Below are positions 54,920 through 63,334 of a stretch of DNA of 64,000 nucleotides, piece after piece (the stretch's first letter is position 1; each line of letters starts with the position of its first letter). Source of the DNA: Komagataeibacter diospyri (GTDB taxonomy: Bacteria > Pseudomonadota > Alphaproteobacteria > Acetobacterales > Acetobacteraceae); assembly GCF_006538165.1 (NCBI RefSeq), contig NZ_BDLU01000037.1, positions 1 to 64,000 of the forward strand, read 5' to 3'. The notes under the pieces are model-generated. The model saw only the letters and a list, made by a program, of their open reading frames with translations. It ran no database searches and was not told where the DNA came from. A program made the position numbers and the translations under genes.

Positions 54920-55600
54920 GTGCATATTCTTGTTGTTGAAGATGACCCCACCGTCCGCAACTTCGTGGCCAAGGGCCTGAAGGAAGCCGGGCATCTGGTC
55001 GAACTGACCGATAACGGCAAGGACGGCCTGTTCATGGCCGTAAGCGAGAAATTTGACCTGATCATACTCGACCGCATGCTGCCCGGCGGCATTGATGGCG
55101 TGCGCCTGCTGGAAACCATACGCGCGCAGAACAACACGACCCCCGTGCTGCTGCTGTCGGCGCTGGCGGATGTGGATGACCGCGTGCAGGGGCTGAAGGC
55201 GGGGGGCGATGATTATGTCACCAAGCCATTTGCCTTCAGCGAGCTGCTGGCCCGTGTCGAGGCCCTGGGCCGGCGTGGCCGGACGGAAACGGCCCCCCAG
55301 ACCAAGCTGGAACTGGCCGACCTGGAAATCGACCTGCTGTCGCGCACTGTACGCCGCGCAGGCCAGAAGATCGACCTGCAGCCGCGTGAATTCCGCCTGC
55401 TGGAATACCTGACCCGCCACGCGGGGCAGGTCGTGACCCGCACCATGCTGCTGGAAGGCGTATGGGACTACCATTTCGACCCGCAGACCAACGTGATCGA
55501 CGTTCATGTCTCGCGCCTGCGACAGAAGGTGGACAAGCCGTTCGGCACGCCGCTGATCCACACCATCCGCAACGCTGGATACATGCTGCGTGCCGAATAG
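54920..55600 (+). CDS. OmpR-family response regulator
   Basis: This 226-residue regulator has a receiver domain with an acidic pocket (VVEDD 5-9), phospho-acceptor Asp51 (LILDRMLPG) and Lys102 (TKPFAF). A winged-helix DNA-binding domain follows (LQPREFRLLEYL, VDVHVSRLRQKVD). The GTG start follows GAGG. The cognate kinase is the next gene. Targets are unknown; autoregulation of the cluster is plausible. Confidence 0.95.
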   Translation: MHILVVEDDPTVRNFVAKGLKEAGHLVELTDNGKDGLFMAVSEKFDLIILDRMLPGGIDGVRLLETIRAQNNTTPVLLLSALADVDDRVQGLKAGGDDYVTKPFAFSELLARVEALGRRGRTETAPQTKLELADLEIDLLSRTVRRAGQKIDLQPREFRLLEYLTRHAGQVVTRTMLLEGVWDYHFDPQTNVIDVHVSRLRQKVDKPFGTPLIHTIRNAGYMLRAE

Positions 55601-55630
55601 GCCCCATTCCTGCCTGTGGGCGGGACACTG

Positions 55631-57208
55631 ATGCCCACCGGTTTTCCCCGCGCCATGCCCCGCCCGTCACGCTGGCGGGCATGGCGATCGGCCAGCCTGC
55701 GGTTTTCGCTGGCGTATGGCATGATGTTCGCCCTGTCCTCCATCCTGTTCATGTCCTTCATGTGGTGGGGCACGATCGGGTTTCTGGAACGCCAGGTGGA
55801 AACCGCCATCAACGCCGACGCCCACGCCCTGGCCGAACGGTGGATAATGGGGGGCCTGCCCACGCTGGCCCTGACCATCGAGGACAGGCTGGAACAGAAC
55901 CTGGATGACGATGCGATCTATCTCGTCATCGACCCACAGGGAAATTACCTGACGGGCAATGTCTCGGCATGGCCTGCGAAAGTGCAGTACACGGACCGCT
56001 GGTATTCCCTGCCTGATACGCGGGCGGGACTGCGTGGGATGGCGGAACTGCATGCCTACCGCCTGCCTGGCACGGCGCAGAGCCATACCGCGGGACAACT
56101 GGACAGCGGCTATCGCCTGCTGGTGGGACGTGACGTGCGCGCGCGCGGCATCCTGCGCCACCTGCTGACCGATTCGCTGTTATGGGCATGGGTCATGGTC
56201 ACGCTGCTGGCTGTCAGCGGGGCGGTGCTGGTGCATGGCATTTTCCGCCGCATGGTCAAGACCGTGGCCCGCACGACCTCGGCCATCGCCCATGGCGACC
56301 TGAGCCGCCGCATGCCACTGGTTGGCAATGGCGATGAAATGGATCAGGTGGCCGAAGCCATCAACGAAATGCTGGACCGGATCGTGCGCCTGATGGATGG
56401 CGTGCGTCAGGTATCCAATTCCATCGCCCATGACCTGCGCACCCCCATCGCCCGCGCGCGCACCCAGCTGGAAGATGCGGCCCTGCACGCGAAATCGGAC
56501 GCGGAACTGCGCGATGCGATCGAACGCGCGGTCGGTAATCTGGACAACGTAACCGCCGTGTTCGAGGCCCTGCTGCGCATTGCCCAGATCGAGGCCGGCG
56601 CCCGCCGATCCGCCTTCATGACATTCGATCTGGTGCCGGTCCTGCGCGATGTTGCCGACCTGTATGAAGCCGTGGCGGAAGATCATGACATCAGGCTGGC
56701 GCTGGACCTGCCCGACAGCCTGAGCTTTTACGGTGACCGTTCGCTGGTCCAGCAGGCCGTGGCCAACATGCTGGACAACGCCATCAAGTTCTCGCCCCCC
56801 GGTGGCACCGTCCACCTGCGCGCGCAGGTGCGCGAACTGGCACCCGGCCGCGTTATCGGCCCCACGGGCGAAGGGATGCTGGACCTGTGTGTCAGTGATG
56901 AAGGCGTGGGCATGAGCGAGGCCGACATGGCCCGCGCCACGGAACGTTTTTTCCGCGCGGAAAAGGCACGCAACACCCCCGGTTCGGGGCTGGGGCTGTC
57001 CATGGTGCGGGCCATCGTGCAACTGCATGGGGGGCGGATGCACCTGTCGGCGCATAACCCCGGACTTACGGTTTCGCTGGCGCTGCCGATCGCCGCCTGC
57101 GCGATTTCGAAAAGCGAGGAGGATTTTCCATCTCCCCCACACATATCAGGCATGACGGAAAGGTCACCTTTCCCCCATCAGCATGACATGAACAGTAGCG
57201 TAGAGTAA
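55631..57208 (+). CDS. sensor histidine kinase with HAMP domain
   Basis: This 525-residue membrane kinase has helix 1 (about 25-50), a ~130-residue periplasmic sensor (52-180), and helix 2 (about 184-204). A HAMP domain follows, then the H-box with His267 (SNSIAHDLRTP), N-box (NMLDNAIKFSPPGG), G1 (DEGVGM) and G2 (GSGLGLSMV). It ends in an unusual ~35-residue hydrophilic tail. The ATG at 55631 is preferred to a GTG at 55616. It pairs with the regulator 30 bp upstream and follows an HtrA protease gene. Confidence 0.93.
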   Translation: MPTGFPRAMPRPSRWRAWRSASLRFSLAYGMMFALSSILFMSFMWWGTIGFLERQVETAINADAHALAERWIMGGLPTLALTIEDRLEQNLDDDAIYLVIDPQGNYLTGNVSAWPAKVQYTDRWYSLPDTRAGLRGMAELHAYRLPGTAQSHTAGQLDSGYRLLVGRDVRARGILRHLLTDSLLWAWVMVTLLAVSGAVLVHGIFRRMVKTVARTTSAIAHGDLSRRMPLVGNGDEMDQVAEAINEMLDRIVRLMDGVRQVSNSIAHDLRTPIARARTQLEDAALHAKSDAELRDAIERAVGNLDNVTAVFEALLRIAQIEAGARRSAFMTFDLVPVLRDVADLYEAVAEDHDIRLALDLPDSLSFYGDRSLVQQAVANMLDNAIKFSPPGGTVHLRAQVRELAPGRVIGPTGEGMLDLCVSDEGVGMSEADMARATERFFRAEKARNTPGSGLGLSMVRAIVQLHGGRMHLSAHNPGLTVSLALPIAACAISKSEEDFPSPPHISGMTERSPFPHQHDMNSSVE

Positions 57209-57212
57209 CGCC

Positions 57213-57536
57213 ATGAACATGCACCCCGCCATGGCGCCTGCCATTGTTGTGATGAGTTTCTGCCTGTGTGGCGCGGCCCCGGCCGGGGCAGACACCGGGG
57301 CGGACGTAATCGCCGCACGGGATGGATCGGAAAAGCCCGTGATCATTACCAGTGACACCAAGGCTTACTGCAACCGGCTGCTGAACATTATCGACGCCTA
57401 TGGCCCGGCCCTGCCGCAGGATGTAGACAGCCTGCGCACGCAGGGCGAAGACATGTGCCGCGCAGGGCGAATCCGTTCTGGCATCGTGCGGCTGCGTCGT
57501 GCGTTGGTCGAACTGAAGGAGACTACGCATTCATGA
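57213..57536 (+). CDS. small secreted protein of unknown function
   Basis: This 107-residue protein has a signal peptide (about 1-26, cleavage near AGA-DTG). The mature part of about 80 residues has two cysteines (AYCNRLL, DMCRAG), probably disulfide-bonded, and a C-terminal helix rich in Arg. It starts 4 nt after the kinase stop and overlaps the SIMPL gene by 4 nt, so it is part of the same transcript. It could be a periplasmic accessory of the kinase; that is inference. No family recognised. Confidence 0.75.
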   Translation: MNMHPAMAPAIVVMSFCLCGAAPAGADTGADVIAARDGSEKPVIITSDTKAYCNRLLNIIDAYGPALPQDVDSLRTQGEDMCRAGRIRSGIVRLRRALVELKETTHS

Positions 57537-58297
57537 CTTTTCCAGCTTTCACGACCCTTGCCCGTCACAGCCTGCGTATAGCCCTGCCCGGCATGCTGGC
57601 GGCGGCAACACTGCACCCGGCAGGTAGCATGGCCCAGACCCAGCCCGCGAACAACGCACTTCCCCCCAATGCAACAGAACTGGAACTGTCCGCATCCGGC
57701 ACGGTGCAGGCCCAGCCGGATGAACTGACCGCCACCTTCCTGGCCGAAGCGCGGGCCGATACGGCCGCCAGCGCACAGGCGCAGGTCAACGCGCTGGTGG
57801 GCAAGGTCACGGCGGCCAGTGCCCATGTAACGGGACTGACCCTGAATGCCGAGTCGTATTTCGTGCATCATGATGATGGTGACGCGCACCAGAACCGCAG
57901 ACCGCAGTGGGTGGCACGCCAGAGCATCCGTCTGACCGCCACGGATGGCAAGGTCCTGCTGCCACTGGTGGGTCAGTTACAGGCCGATAATCTGGCCCTG
58001 ACGCGGCTGGACTGGTCCCTGTCACGCGAAAAGCGGATGGAACTGACCCGCGGGGCCGAAACGCTGGCCCTGCAGGACATGCAGCAGCGTGCCCAGGCGG
58101 CAGCATCCACGCTGAAGCTGACTATCGCCTCCATCCGCAGCGTGACGCTGGAAGACCAGAACATGCCGCGTCCGATGCCCATGATGATGATGGCCCGCGC
58201 CGCCAGCATGGACATGCCCGCCCCGGAAGCGCCGACCGGCCTGCAGGATGTCACGGCAACCGTCCGCGCCACGCTGATCCTGAAGCCCGCCGGATAA
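57533..58297 (+). CDS. SIMPL (DUF541) domain periplasmic protein
   Basis: This 254-residue protein has a signal peptide (about 1-34, cleavage near MAQ) and a SIMPL/DUF541 domain (ELELSASGTVQAQPDELTA start, SIRLTATDGKVLLPLVGQL). Close to the end it has a Met-rich loop (MPRPMPMMMMARAASMDM) before the final beta-strand. Family members are periplasmic or outer-membrane proteins linked to envelope stress and amine oxidase tolerance. It closes the htrA-regulator-kinase run; a repeat element follows 15 bp later. Confidence 0.85.
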   Translation: MTFPAFTTLARHSLRIALPGMLAAATLHPAGSMAQTQPANNALPPNATELELSASGTVQAQPDELTATFLAEARADTAASAQAQVNALVGKVTAASAHVTGLTLNAESYFVHHDDGDAHQNRRPQWVARQSIRLTATDGKVLLPLVGQLQADNLALTRLDWSLSREKRMELTRGAETLALQDMQQRAQAAASTLKLTIASIRSVTLEDQNMPRPMPMMMMARAASMDMPAPEAPTGLQDVTATVRATLILKPAG

Positions 58298-58312
58298 AAG
58301 CCCGCCAATAAT

Positions 58313-58395
58313 GGAAAGTTTCTGGTGAAGCTTTTTTCAAAAAGCTTCCAAGAACGCCGCCTTCCTGAAAAAAGGCGGCACCCAGAACCTTTTCC
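58313..58395 (+). repeat. two-hairpin intergenic repeat, best-preserved copy
   Basis: Terminal inverted ends GGAAAGTTTCTGG and CCAGAACCTTTTCC enclose two hairpins. Hairpin one pairs GAAGCTTTTT (58327-58336) with AAAAAGCTTC (58339-58348). Hairpin two begins GCCGCC and ends GGCGGC, with a C-rich interruption in one arm. The linker is CAAGAAC. It lies between the converging SIMPL and infC genes, in a 308 bp gap that otherwise holds only a terminator. Confidence 0.9.
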
Positions 58396-58543
58396 ATATT
58401 AATGAGTTAACGGACCGAATCTTTCTGTCATGCCCAAAACCATGCAGAACGGATTGACCGATATCCCCCATACATACCGCACGACGGTGGATAAGGGGCA
58501 GGATCTGTCCGCCGTTCCTGTTTCCTCATATGCAGGACAGACG

Positions 58544-58580
58544 AAAAAGGCCCGGTGGAATAATCCCACCGGGCCTTTTT
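58544..58580. terminator. rho-independent terminator after infC
   Basis: AAAAAGGCCCGGTGG (58544-58558) is perfectly complementary to CCACCGGGCCTTTTT (58566-58580), a 15 bp stem with a 7-nt loop. It ends infC on the minus strand and could also stop plus-strand readthrough. Confidence 0.93.
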
Positions 58581-58605
58581 CATGATGCGAACAGTGACAC
58601 TGCGC

Positions 58606-59142
58606 CTAGCGCGGGGCCAGCACCATGATCATCTGGCGGTTTTCAAGCTTGGGCATATGCTCAACCTTGGCGACCTCATCCATTTCTGCGCGGATACGCT
58701 CCAGAACCTTCACACCCAGATCCTGATGCGCCATTTCACGGCCACGGAAACGCAGGGTGACCTTCACCTTGTCGCCTTCGCCGATGAAGGTCTTCATCGC
58801 ACGCATTTTCACCTGATAGTCATTTTCGTCAATATTCGGACGAACCTTGACTTCCTTGATTTCAATGACTTTCTGCTTCTTGCGCGCTTCGTTGCGCTTC
58901 TTCTGCTGTTCGTACTTGAACTTCCCGTAATCAAGGACCTTCGCCACGGGCGGCTCGGCGTTCGGGCTGATTTCCAGAAGGTCAAGGCCAACAGAATAGG
59001 CACGGGCCAGCGCATCACGCGTGGACATGATGCCCAGCATCTCGCCTTCTTCGTCGATCAGACGGACCTGCGGTACGCGGATCTCTTCATTGACACGGGG
59101 GCCCTCTCGATTTGGCGGAGTGGGCATCGGGGGTCTGGCTAT
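58606..59142 (-). CDS. infC: translation initiation factor IF-3, probable AUA start
   Basis: IF-3 binds the 30S subunit and rejects non-canonical start codons. The protein has the N-terminal domain ([20 protein letters not shown]), the basic linker ([21 protein letters not shown]) and the C-terminal domain ([26 protein letters not shown]). An ATG at 59166 has no fitting ribosome site. ATA at 59142 has AGGAG 6 nt upstream and gives 178 residues beginning (M)ARPPMPTPP, which matches alphaproteobacterial IF-3 as I recall it. A rare start would support autoregulation. infC follows thrS, but rpmI and rplT do not follow it. Confidence 0.93.
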   Translation of the reverse strand: MARPPMPTPPNREGPRVNEEIRVPQVRLIDEEGEMLGIMSTRDALARAYSVGLDLLEISPNAEPPVAKVLDYGKFKYEQQKKRNEARKKQKVIEIKEVKVRPNIDENDYQVKMRAMKTFIGEGDKVKVTLRFRGREMAHQDLGVKVLERIRAEMDEVAKVEHMPKLENRQMIMVLAPR

Positions 59143-59153
59143 GGTCAGCTCCT
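59140..59153 (-). promoter_or_regulatory. Shine-Dalgarno and ATA start codon of infC
   Basis: On the minus strand AGGAG (59153-59149) is followed by 6 nt (CTGACC) and ATA (59142-59140). The spacing is ideal for initiation at ATA, while the ATG 24 nt upstream would place this Shine-Dalgarno inside the coding region. Confidence 0.7.
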
Positions 59154-59353
59154 GTAACTGTTTCATTCAAACGGCAGATAAGGCCATCCCGCATACCCGC
59201 GCGTCCGTGGCTGAAACCATGGAAAACGCACAGGCAAGGCATGACCTTACATTATGGAAAGATATGTGACGCAAAGACGCGTCCCAGATCAAGTACTGTC
59301 TTGTCCCGTACCTGCGAAAACAGCCATGCAATCGTGGCACGGAACCAGATGGA

Positions 59354-61288
59354 TCAGCCGCGTGCCCTGCGGATATCGGGTGGCAGGGCTTCATATGCAA
59401 GGGCGGACACCGCTTCTTCCAGCGGCAGGACTTCCTGCGCCTTGCCGCCAAGACGACGCAGGGCGACGGTATTTTCCTCCGCTTCCTTGCGGCCAACCAC
59501 TAAAATGACCGGCACGCGCGCAAGGCTGTGTTCGCGAATCTTGGCGTTGATCTTTTCATTCCGCAGGTCGGCTTCCACCACCAGACCCGCCTTGCGCAGG
59601 CTGTCGGTCACATGTTGGGCATAATCCGCCGCATCGGTCACGATGGACGCCACCACCACCTGCACCGGCGCAAGCCATAGCGGGAAACGGCCCGCATGCT
59701 GTTCTATCAGGATGCCAAGGAATCGCTCGAACGATCCCAGAATCGCCCGGTGCAGCATGACGGGACGATGCCGCGCGCTGTCCTCACCCACATAGGATGC
59801 ATCCAGCCGTTCGGGCAGCACGTAATCGACCTGCAGCGTGCCGCACTGCCAGTCACGCCCAATGGCGTCACGCAGCACGAATTCCAGCTTGGGGCCATAA
59901 AACGCGCCCTCGCCGGGATTGTGCTCATACGTGACACCCGCCATGTCACACGCGACTTTCAGCGCGTTTTCCGCGCGGTCCCATGTCGCATCATCACCGG
60001 CGCGCTGTTCGGGACGGTCGGCGAATTTCACGCGGAAATGCTCGAACCCGAGATCCTGATACACATCAGCCAGCATGCGCACGAAACGCGCGGTTTCATC
60101 GGCGATCTGGTCTTCGGTGCAGAAAATATGCGCATCATCCTGCGTGAAGCCGCGCACGCGCATGATACCGTGCAGCGCGCCAGACGGTTCGTAACGGTGG
60201 CAGGCACCGAATTCAGCCATGCGCAGCGGCAGTTCACGGTAGGACCGCAGCCCGTGGCGGAAGATCTGCACATGGCACGGGCAGTTCATCGGCTTCAGGG
60301 CAAGGGTCTTGTCCTCGTCCTCGACTGTGGCGATGAACATGTGCTCGCGGTACTTGTCCCAGTGCCCGGACGCTTCCCACAGGGCGCGGTCCACAAGCTG
60401 CGGCGTGCGCACTTCCTGATAGCCGTTACCGTTCTGCGCGCGGCGCATATAGTCCTGCAGCACCGAATACAGGCGCCAGCCCTTGGGGTGCCAGAAGATC
60501 TGACCCACGGCTTCTTCCTGAATGTGGAACAGATCCATCTCGCGCCCGATGCGGCGGTGGTCGCGGCGCTCGGCTTCCTCAAGCTGGTGCAGGTGCGCCT
60601 CCAGCTCCTTGCGGTCGCGCCATGCCGTGCCATAGATGCGCGTCAGCATGGGGTTGCGGTGATCGCCGCGCCAGTAGGCCCCTGCCACTTTCATAAGCTT
60701 GAAGGCATTGCCCACATCCGCCGTGCCGCGCAGGTGCGGCCCACGGCACAGATCCAGCCATTCACCCTGACGGTAGATCGATATTTCCTCATCTTCGGGC
60801 AGATCACGGATCAGTTCGGCCTTGAAGCGTTCACCCTTGTTTTCAAAGAATTCGATGGCCTTCTCACGCGGCCATGTCTCACGCACGAAAGGCTCGTTCG
60901 CGGCCACGATTTCACCCATGCGCTTTTCGATCGCGGCGAAATCTTCCGGCCTGAACGGTTCGTTGCGATAGAAATCGTAATAGAATCCGTTTTCGATCGA
61001 TGGGCCGATCGTGACCTGGGTTCCGGGAAACAGCGACTGCACCGCTTCGGCCAGCACATGGGCGGCATCATGACGGATCATTTCCAGCGCCTCGGGGTCC
61101 TTGCGCGTGACAAAGCGGACCCTGGCGTCATGATCGATCTCGCGACCAATATCCATAAGCCTGCCATCCACTTCCATGGCGAGGGCGGCACGGGCCAGTC
61201 CGGCACCGATGGATTGCGCCACGGTAGTGCCCGTCACTGCCCCGTCAAAGCGGCGAACGGATCCGTCAGGCAGGGTTATGGCAGGCAT
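59354..61288 (-). CDS. thrS: threonyl-tRNA synthetase
   Basis: ThrRS charges tRNA-Thr, a class II enzyme. The 644-residue protein has an N-terminal TGS domain (1-60) and the editing domain with [10 protein letters not shown] and DLCRGPHL. The catalytic core has [12 protein letters not shown] and [24 protein letters not shown], and an anticodon-binding domain ends the protein. GGAG lies upstream of the ATG. It follows the GT9 gene after 42 bp; infC follows after 211 bp. Confidence 0.97.
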   Translation of the reverse strand: MPAITLPDGSVRRFDGAVTGTTVAQSIGAGLARAALAMEVDGRLMDIGREIDHDARVRFVTRKDPEALEMIRHDAAHVLAEAVQSLFPGTQVTIGPSIENGFYYDFYRNEPFRPEDFAAIEKRMGEIVAANEPFVRETWPREKAIEFFENKGERFKAELIRDLPEDEEISIYRQGEWLDLCRGPHLRGTADVGNAFKLMKVAGAYWRGDHRNPMLTRIYGTAWRDRKELEAHLHQLEEAERRDHRRIGREMDLFHIQEEAVGQIFWHPKGWRLYSVLQDYMRRAQNGNGYQEVRTPQLVDRALWEASGHWDKYREHMFIATVEDEDKTLALKPMNCPCHVQIFRHGLRSYRELPLRMAEFGACHRYEPSGALHGIMRVRGFTQDDAHIFCTEDQIADETARFVRMLADVYQDLGFEHFRVKFADRPEQRAGDDATWDRAENALKVACDMAGVTYEHNPGEGAFYGPKLEFVLRDAIGRDWQCGTLQVDYVLPERLDASYVGEDSARHRPVMLHRAILGSFERFLGILIEQHAGRFPLWLAPVQVVVASIVTDAADYAQHVTDSLRKAGLVVEADLRNEKINAKIREHSLARVPVILVVGRKEAEENTVALRRLGGKAQEVLPLEEAVSALAYEALPPDIRRARG

Positions 61289-61330
61289 GGTTTCATTGCT
61301 CCGGTAAGAAGATATTCCGCTGTAATGGCG

Positions 61331-62233
61331 TCAGGCGAGCGTTGCCGCAACCCTGTCAACGCGCAGAGTAGCCAGATCATGTACATAAATGATCCGCACC
61401 TGCCCCGCATACTGGCCCACGGGCGCGGTCAGGGCAGGGTTGCTGTCGGCTGAAAACAGCACGGTGCTGGGCACGCCAAGAGCCGCCGCAAGATGCATGG
61501 GGCCGGTGTCGTTTCCCACAGCGCATGCTGCCCGCGCCATCACGCCACCCAGTTCCAGCAGCGATGTCCGCCCCGTCAGGTCCACCGCAACAGGGCAGGT
61601 GTCGCGGATGGTGGCGGCAAGCGTGCCTTCCCCCCTGCCCCCCACGATAACGGGCGACAGCCCTTGCGCATGCATGTGCCGCGCAAGGGCGGCGTAGCGT
61701 TCCACAGGCCAGCGCTTGGCCGGGCGATGCGCCGCCGCCCCCGGCACCAGCACGCCATAGGGCGCGGGCAAAACAGGACCATCGTGCATAAGCCACGACA
61801 GGTCGGGCACCGGCAGGCTGTCGATTCCCGCGCGGCGCAACTGGTCACGCTGGCGCGCACGGGTATGCATGATGCGCCGCTGCGGGCTGTCATGCACCGC
61901 CTGCGCGCCGCGAGCGATTCCCGACCATGCCTTCATGCCCGACAGGTGAAAATAGCGCGTGCTGCGGCCAGATGTCTGCAGGTCATAAATAAAGTCATAC
62001 GACCGCAGCAGCCGGCGCAGCGCCATGACCGCGGGCAGGTCACGCCATGGCGGCCTGCGGTCGACATGCACATGGTCGAACCACGGTGCATGCCGTGCAA
62101 GCTCGGCAAAGGGCGCCTGCGTCAGCAGGTCGACCGTATCATGCACATAATGGGCGCGAATGGCCGCGAACGGCGCGAAGGACTGGATGAAATCGCCCAG
62201 CGCGCCCAGCCGGATAACCAGAATGCGGGCCAT
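61331..62233 (-). CDS. glycosyltransferase family 9 (heptosyltransferase-like)
   Basis: This 300-residue protein has the GT9/ADP-heptose transferase start ARILVIRLGALGDFIQS and the C-terminal nucleotide-sugar site GNDTGPMHLAAALGVPSTVLFS. Such enzymes usually build the lipopolysaccharide core in the inner leaflet. The donor sugar is not certain. It begins 4 nt after the TPR gene stop and lies upstream of thrS. Confidence 0.9.
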   Translation of the reverse strand: MARILVIRLGALGDFIQSFAPFAAIRAHYVHDTVDLLTQAPFAELARHAPWFDHVHVDRRPPWRDLPAVMALRRLLRSYDFIYDLQTSGRSTRYFHLSGMKAWSGIARGAQAVHDSPQRRIMHTRARQRDQLRRAGIDSLPVPDLSWLMHDGPVLPAPYGVLVPGAAAHRPAKRWPVERYAALARHMHAQGLSPVIVGGRGEGTLAATIRDTCPVAVDLTGRTSLLELGGVMARAACAVGNDTGPMHLAAALGVPSTVLFSADSNPALTAPVGQYAGQVRIIYVHDLATLRVDRVAATLA

Positions 62234-62237
62234 GGGT

Positions 62238-63233
62238 TCAGGGTGCCTCGGGGTCGGTTTCAAGCAGCGACAGATCCTGACGCGCCAGATCGGCCTCATC
62301 CGAATCCGGGGCCAGCGTCACGACATCCTGCCAGTCGGCGCGCGCCTGCGCCATCTGGCCCTCGCGCTGGTACAGGATACCGCGTTCCAGCAGTGCCGCG
62401 CCATTGCGGGGCATGTCCTTCAGGGCCGCGTTGATATCGGTCATGGCCTGTTCGATCCGGCCCATCCGGCGCCATGCAGCCGCGCGCGCGACCAGTGCCT
62501 CATCACGTTCCGCCGGAACGGATGGCAGCGGTGTCAGGGTATCGATCGCCCTCTGGGGCTGATCCAGTTCAACCGCGACCCGCGCGTAGACCAGACGTAG
62601 CGGCACGTCATCCGGTTCCAGCATCAGGCCATAGGTCGCGCTATCAAATGCCTGTTTCGGGCTGTCATCCGCCTGCCATGCCCGCGCTGCCTGTTCAGCG
62701 ACGGCCGCGCGGCGGCGCAGGGACTGCGGGGTATCAGGCTGCATGCCCGCATGGGCCGAGTCCCCCACGGGCCAGCCGGGCACATGCGCCAGACGGTCCA
62801 GCGATGCCGCCGCCGTCGCCACATCCCCCAGTTCGATGCGCGCAAGGGCTTCGCACTGCTGGGCCTCCAGGCCACCGCCATGGTTCAGCCAGTCCTCGGC
62901 ATAATCACGCGCGCCATCGGGATCATCGGACACGGTGGCGGTGCAGCGGGCGAAGCTCCATGCCTCATGCCCGGCCCCCTCATGCTCCGGCACGGTGGGG
63001 ACAGGTGTCGGGGCGGCGGCCCGTGGCGCATCAGCCGCCCATACACGGCCATTCCACGCGACGTTGACCGCCAGCAGCAGGCATGCCCCCACAATCACGA
63101 CACCAGCCGCCATGATGCCCCGGCATCCCACCCGCACCCGGCGGGCGGGCCGGACCGGCGCAATGGCGGGACGAACGGGACACCCCTCCGGCAGGGAAAA
63201 GGGGGATACAGGCAGGCACGCAAAGACTCTCAT
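62238..63233 (-). CDS. membrane-anchored TPR-repeat protein
   Basis: This 331-residue protein has a basic N-terminus, one membrane helix (about 41-58, MAAGVVIVGACLLLAVNVAW), an Ala/Pro linker and a periplasmic helical domain. TPR-like repeats are clearest near the C-terminus (RIEQAMTDINAALKDMP, AALLERGILYQREGQMAQARADW). Pairing with a GT9 gene suggests an envelope-assembly or scaffold role, but that is inference. The start at 63233 is chosen over 63284. It is divergent from a GT4 gene across 101 bp. Confidence 0.8.
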   Translation of the reverse strand: MRVFACLPVSPFSLPEGCPVRPAIAPVRPARRVRVGCRGIMAAGVVIVGACLLLAVNVAWNGRVWAADAPRAAAPTPVPTVPEHEGAGHEAWSFARCTATVSDDPDGARDYAEDWLNHGGGLEAQQCEALARIELGDVATAAASLDRLAHVPGWPVGDSAHAGMQPDTPQSLRRRAAVAEQAARAWQADDSPKQAFDSATYGLMLEPDDVPLRLVYARVAVELDQPQRAIDTLTPLPSVPAERDEALVARAAAWRRMGRIEQAMTDINAALKDMPRNGAALLERGILYQREGQMAQARADWQDVVTLAPDSDEADLARQDLSLLETDPEAP

Positions 63234-63334
63234 TACCGCATTCGTCGGCCTGCCCGCCAAGAAGGTCAAGGGCCAGCCCCCCATTCGCCACCGACCCGTG
63301 CAGTTCCGATACGATCATGATATGGGGAAGGGTG

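Noticed and set aside
58313-58395. CRISPR repeat
   Set aside because: Copies are single, about 10-30 kb apart, with no regular spacers and no cas genes in the window.
59143-59166. ATG start for infC at 59166
   Set aside because: It would place the AGGAG inside the coding sequence and add eight residues not typical of IF-3; the ATA start fits better.
59696-61453. 585-codon open frame on the plus strand opposite thrS
   Set aside because: It is antisense to a complete thrS with all motifs; its composition is His/Gln/Arg-rich as expected for a GC-rich shadow frame, and it has no recognisable domain.
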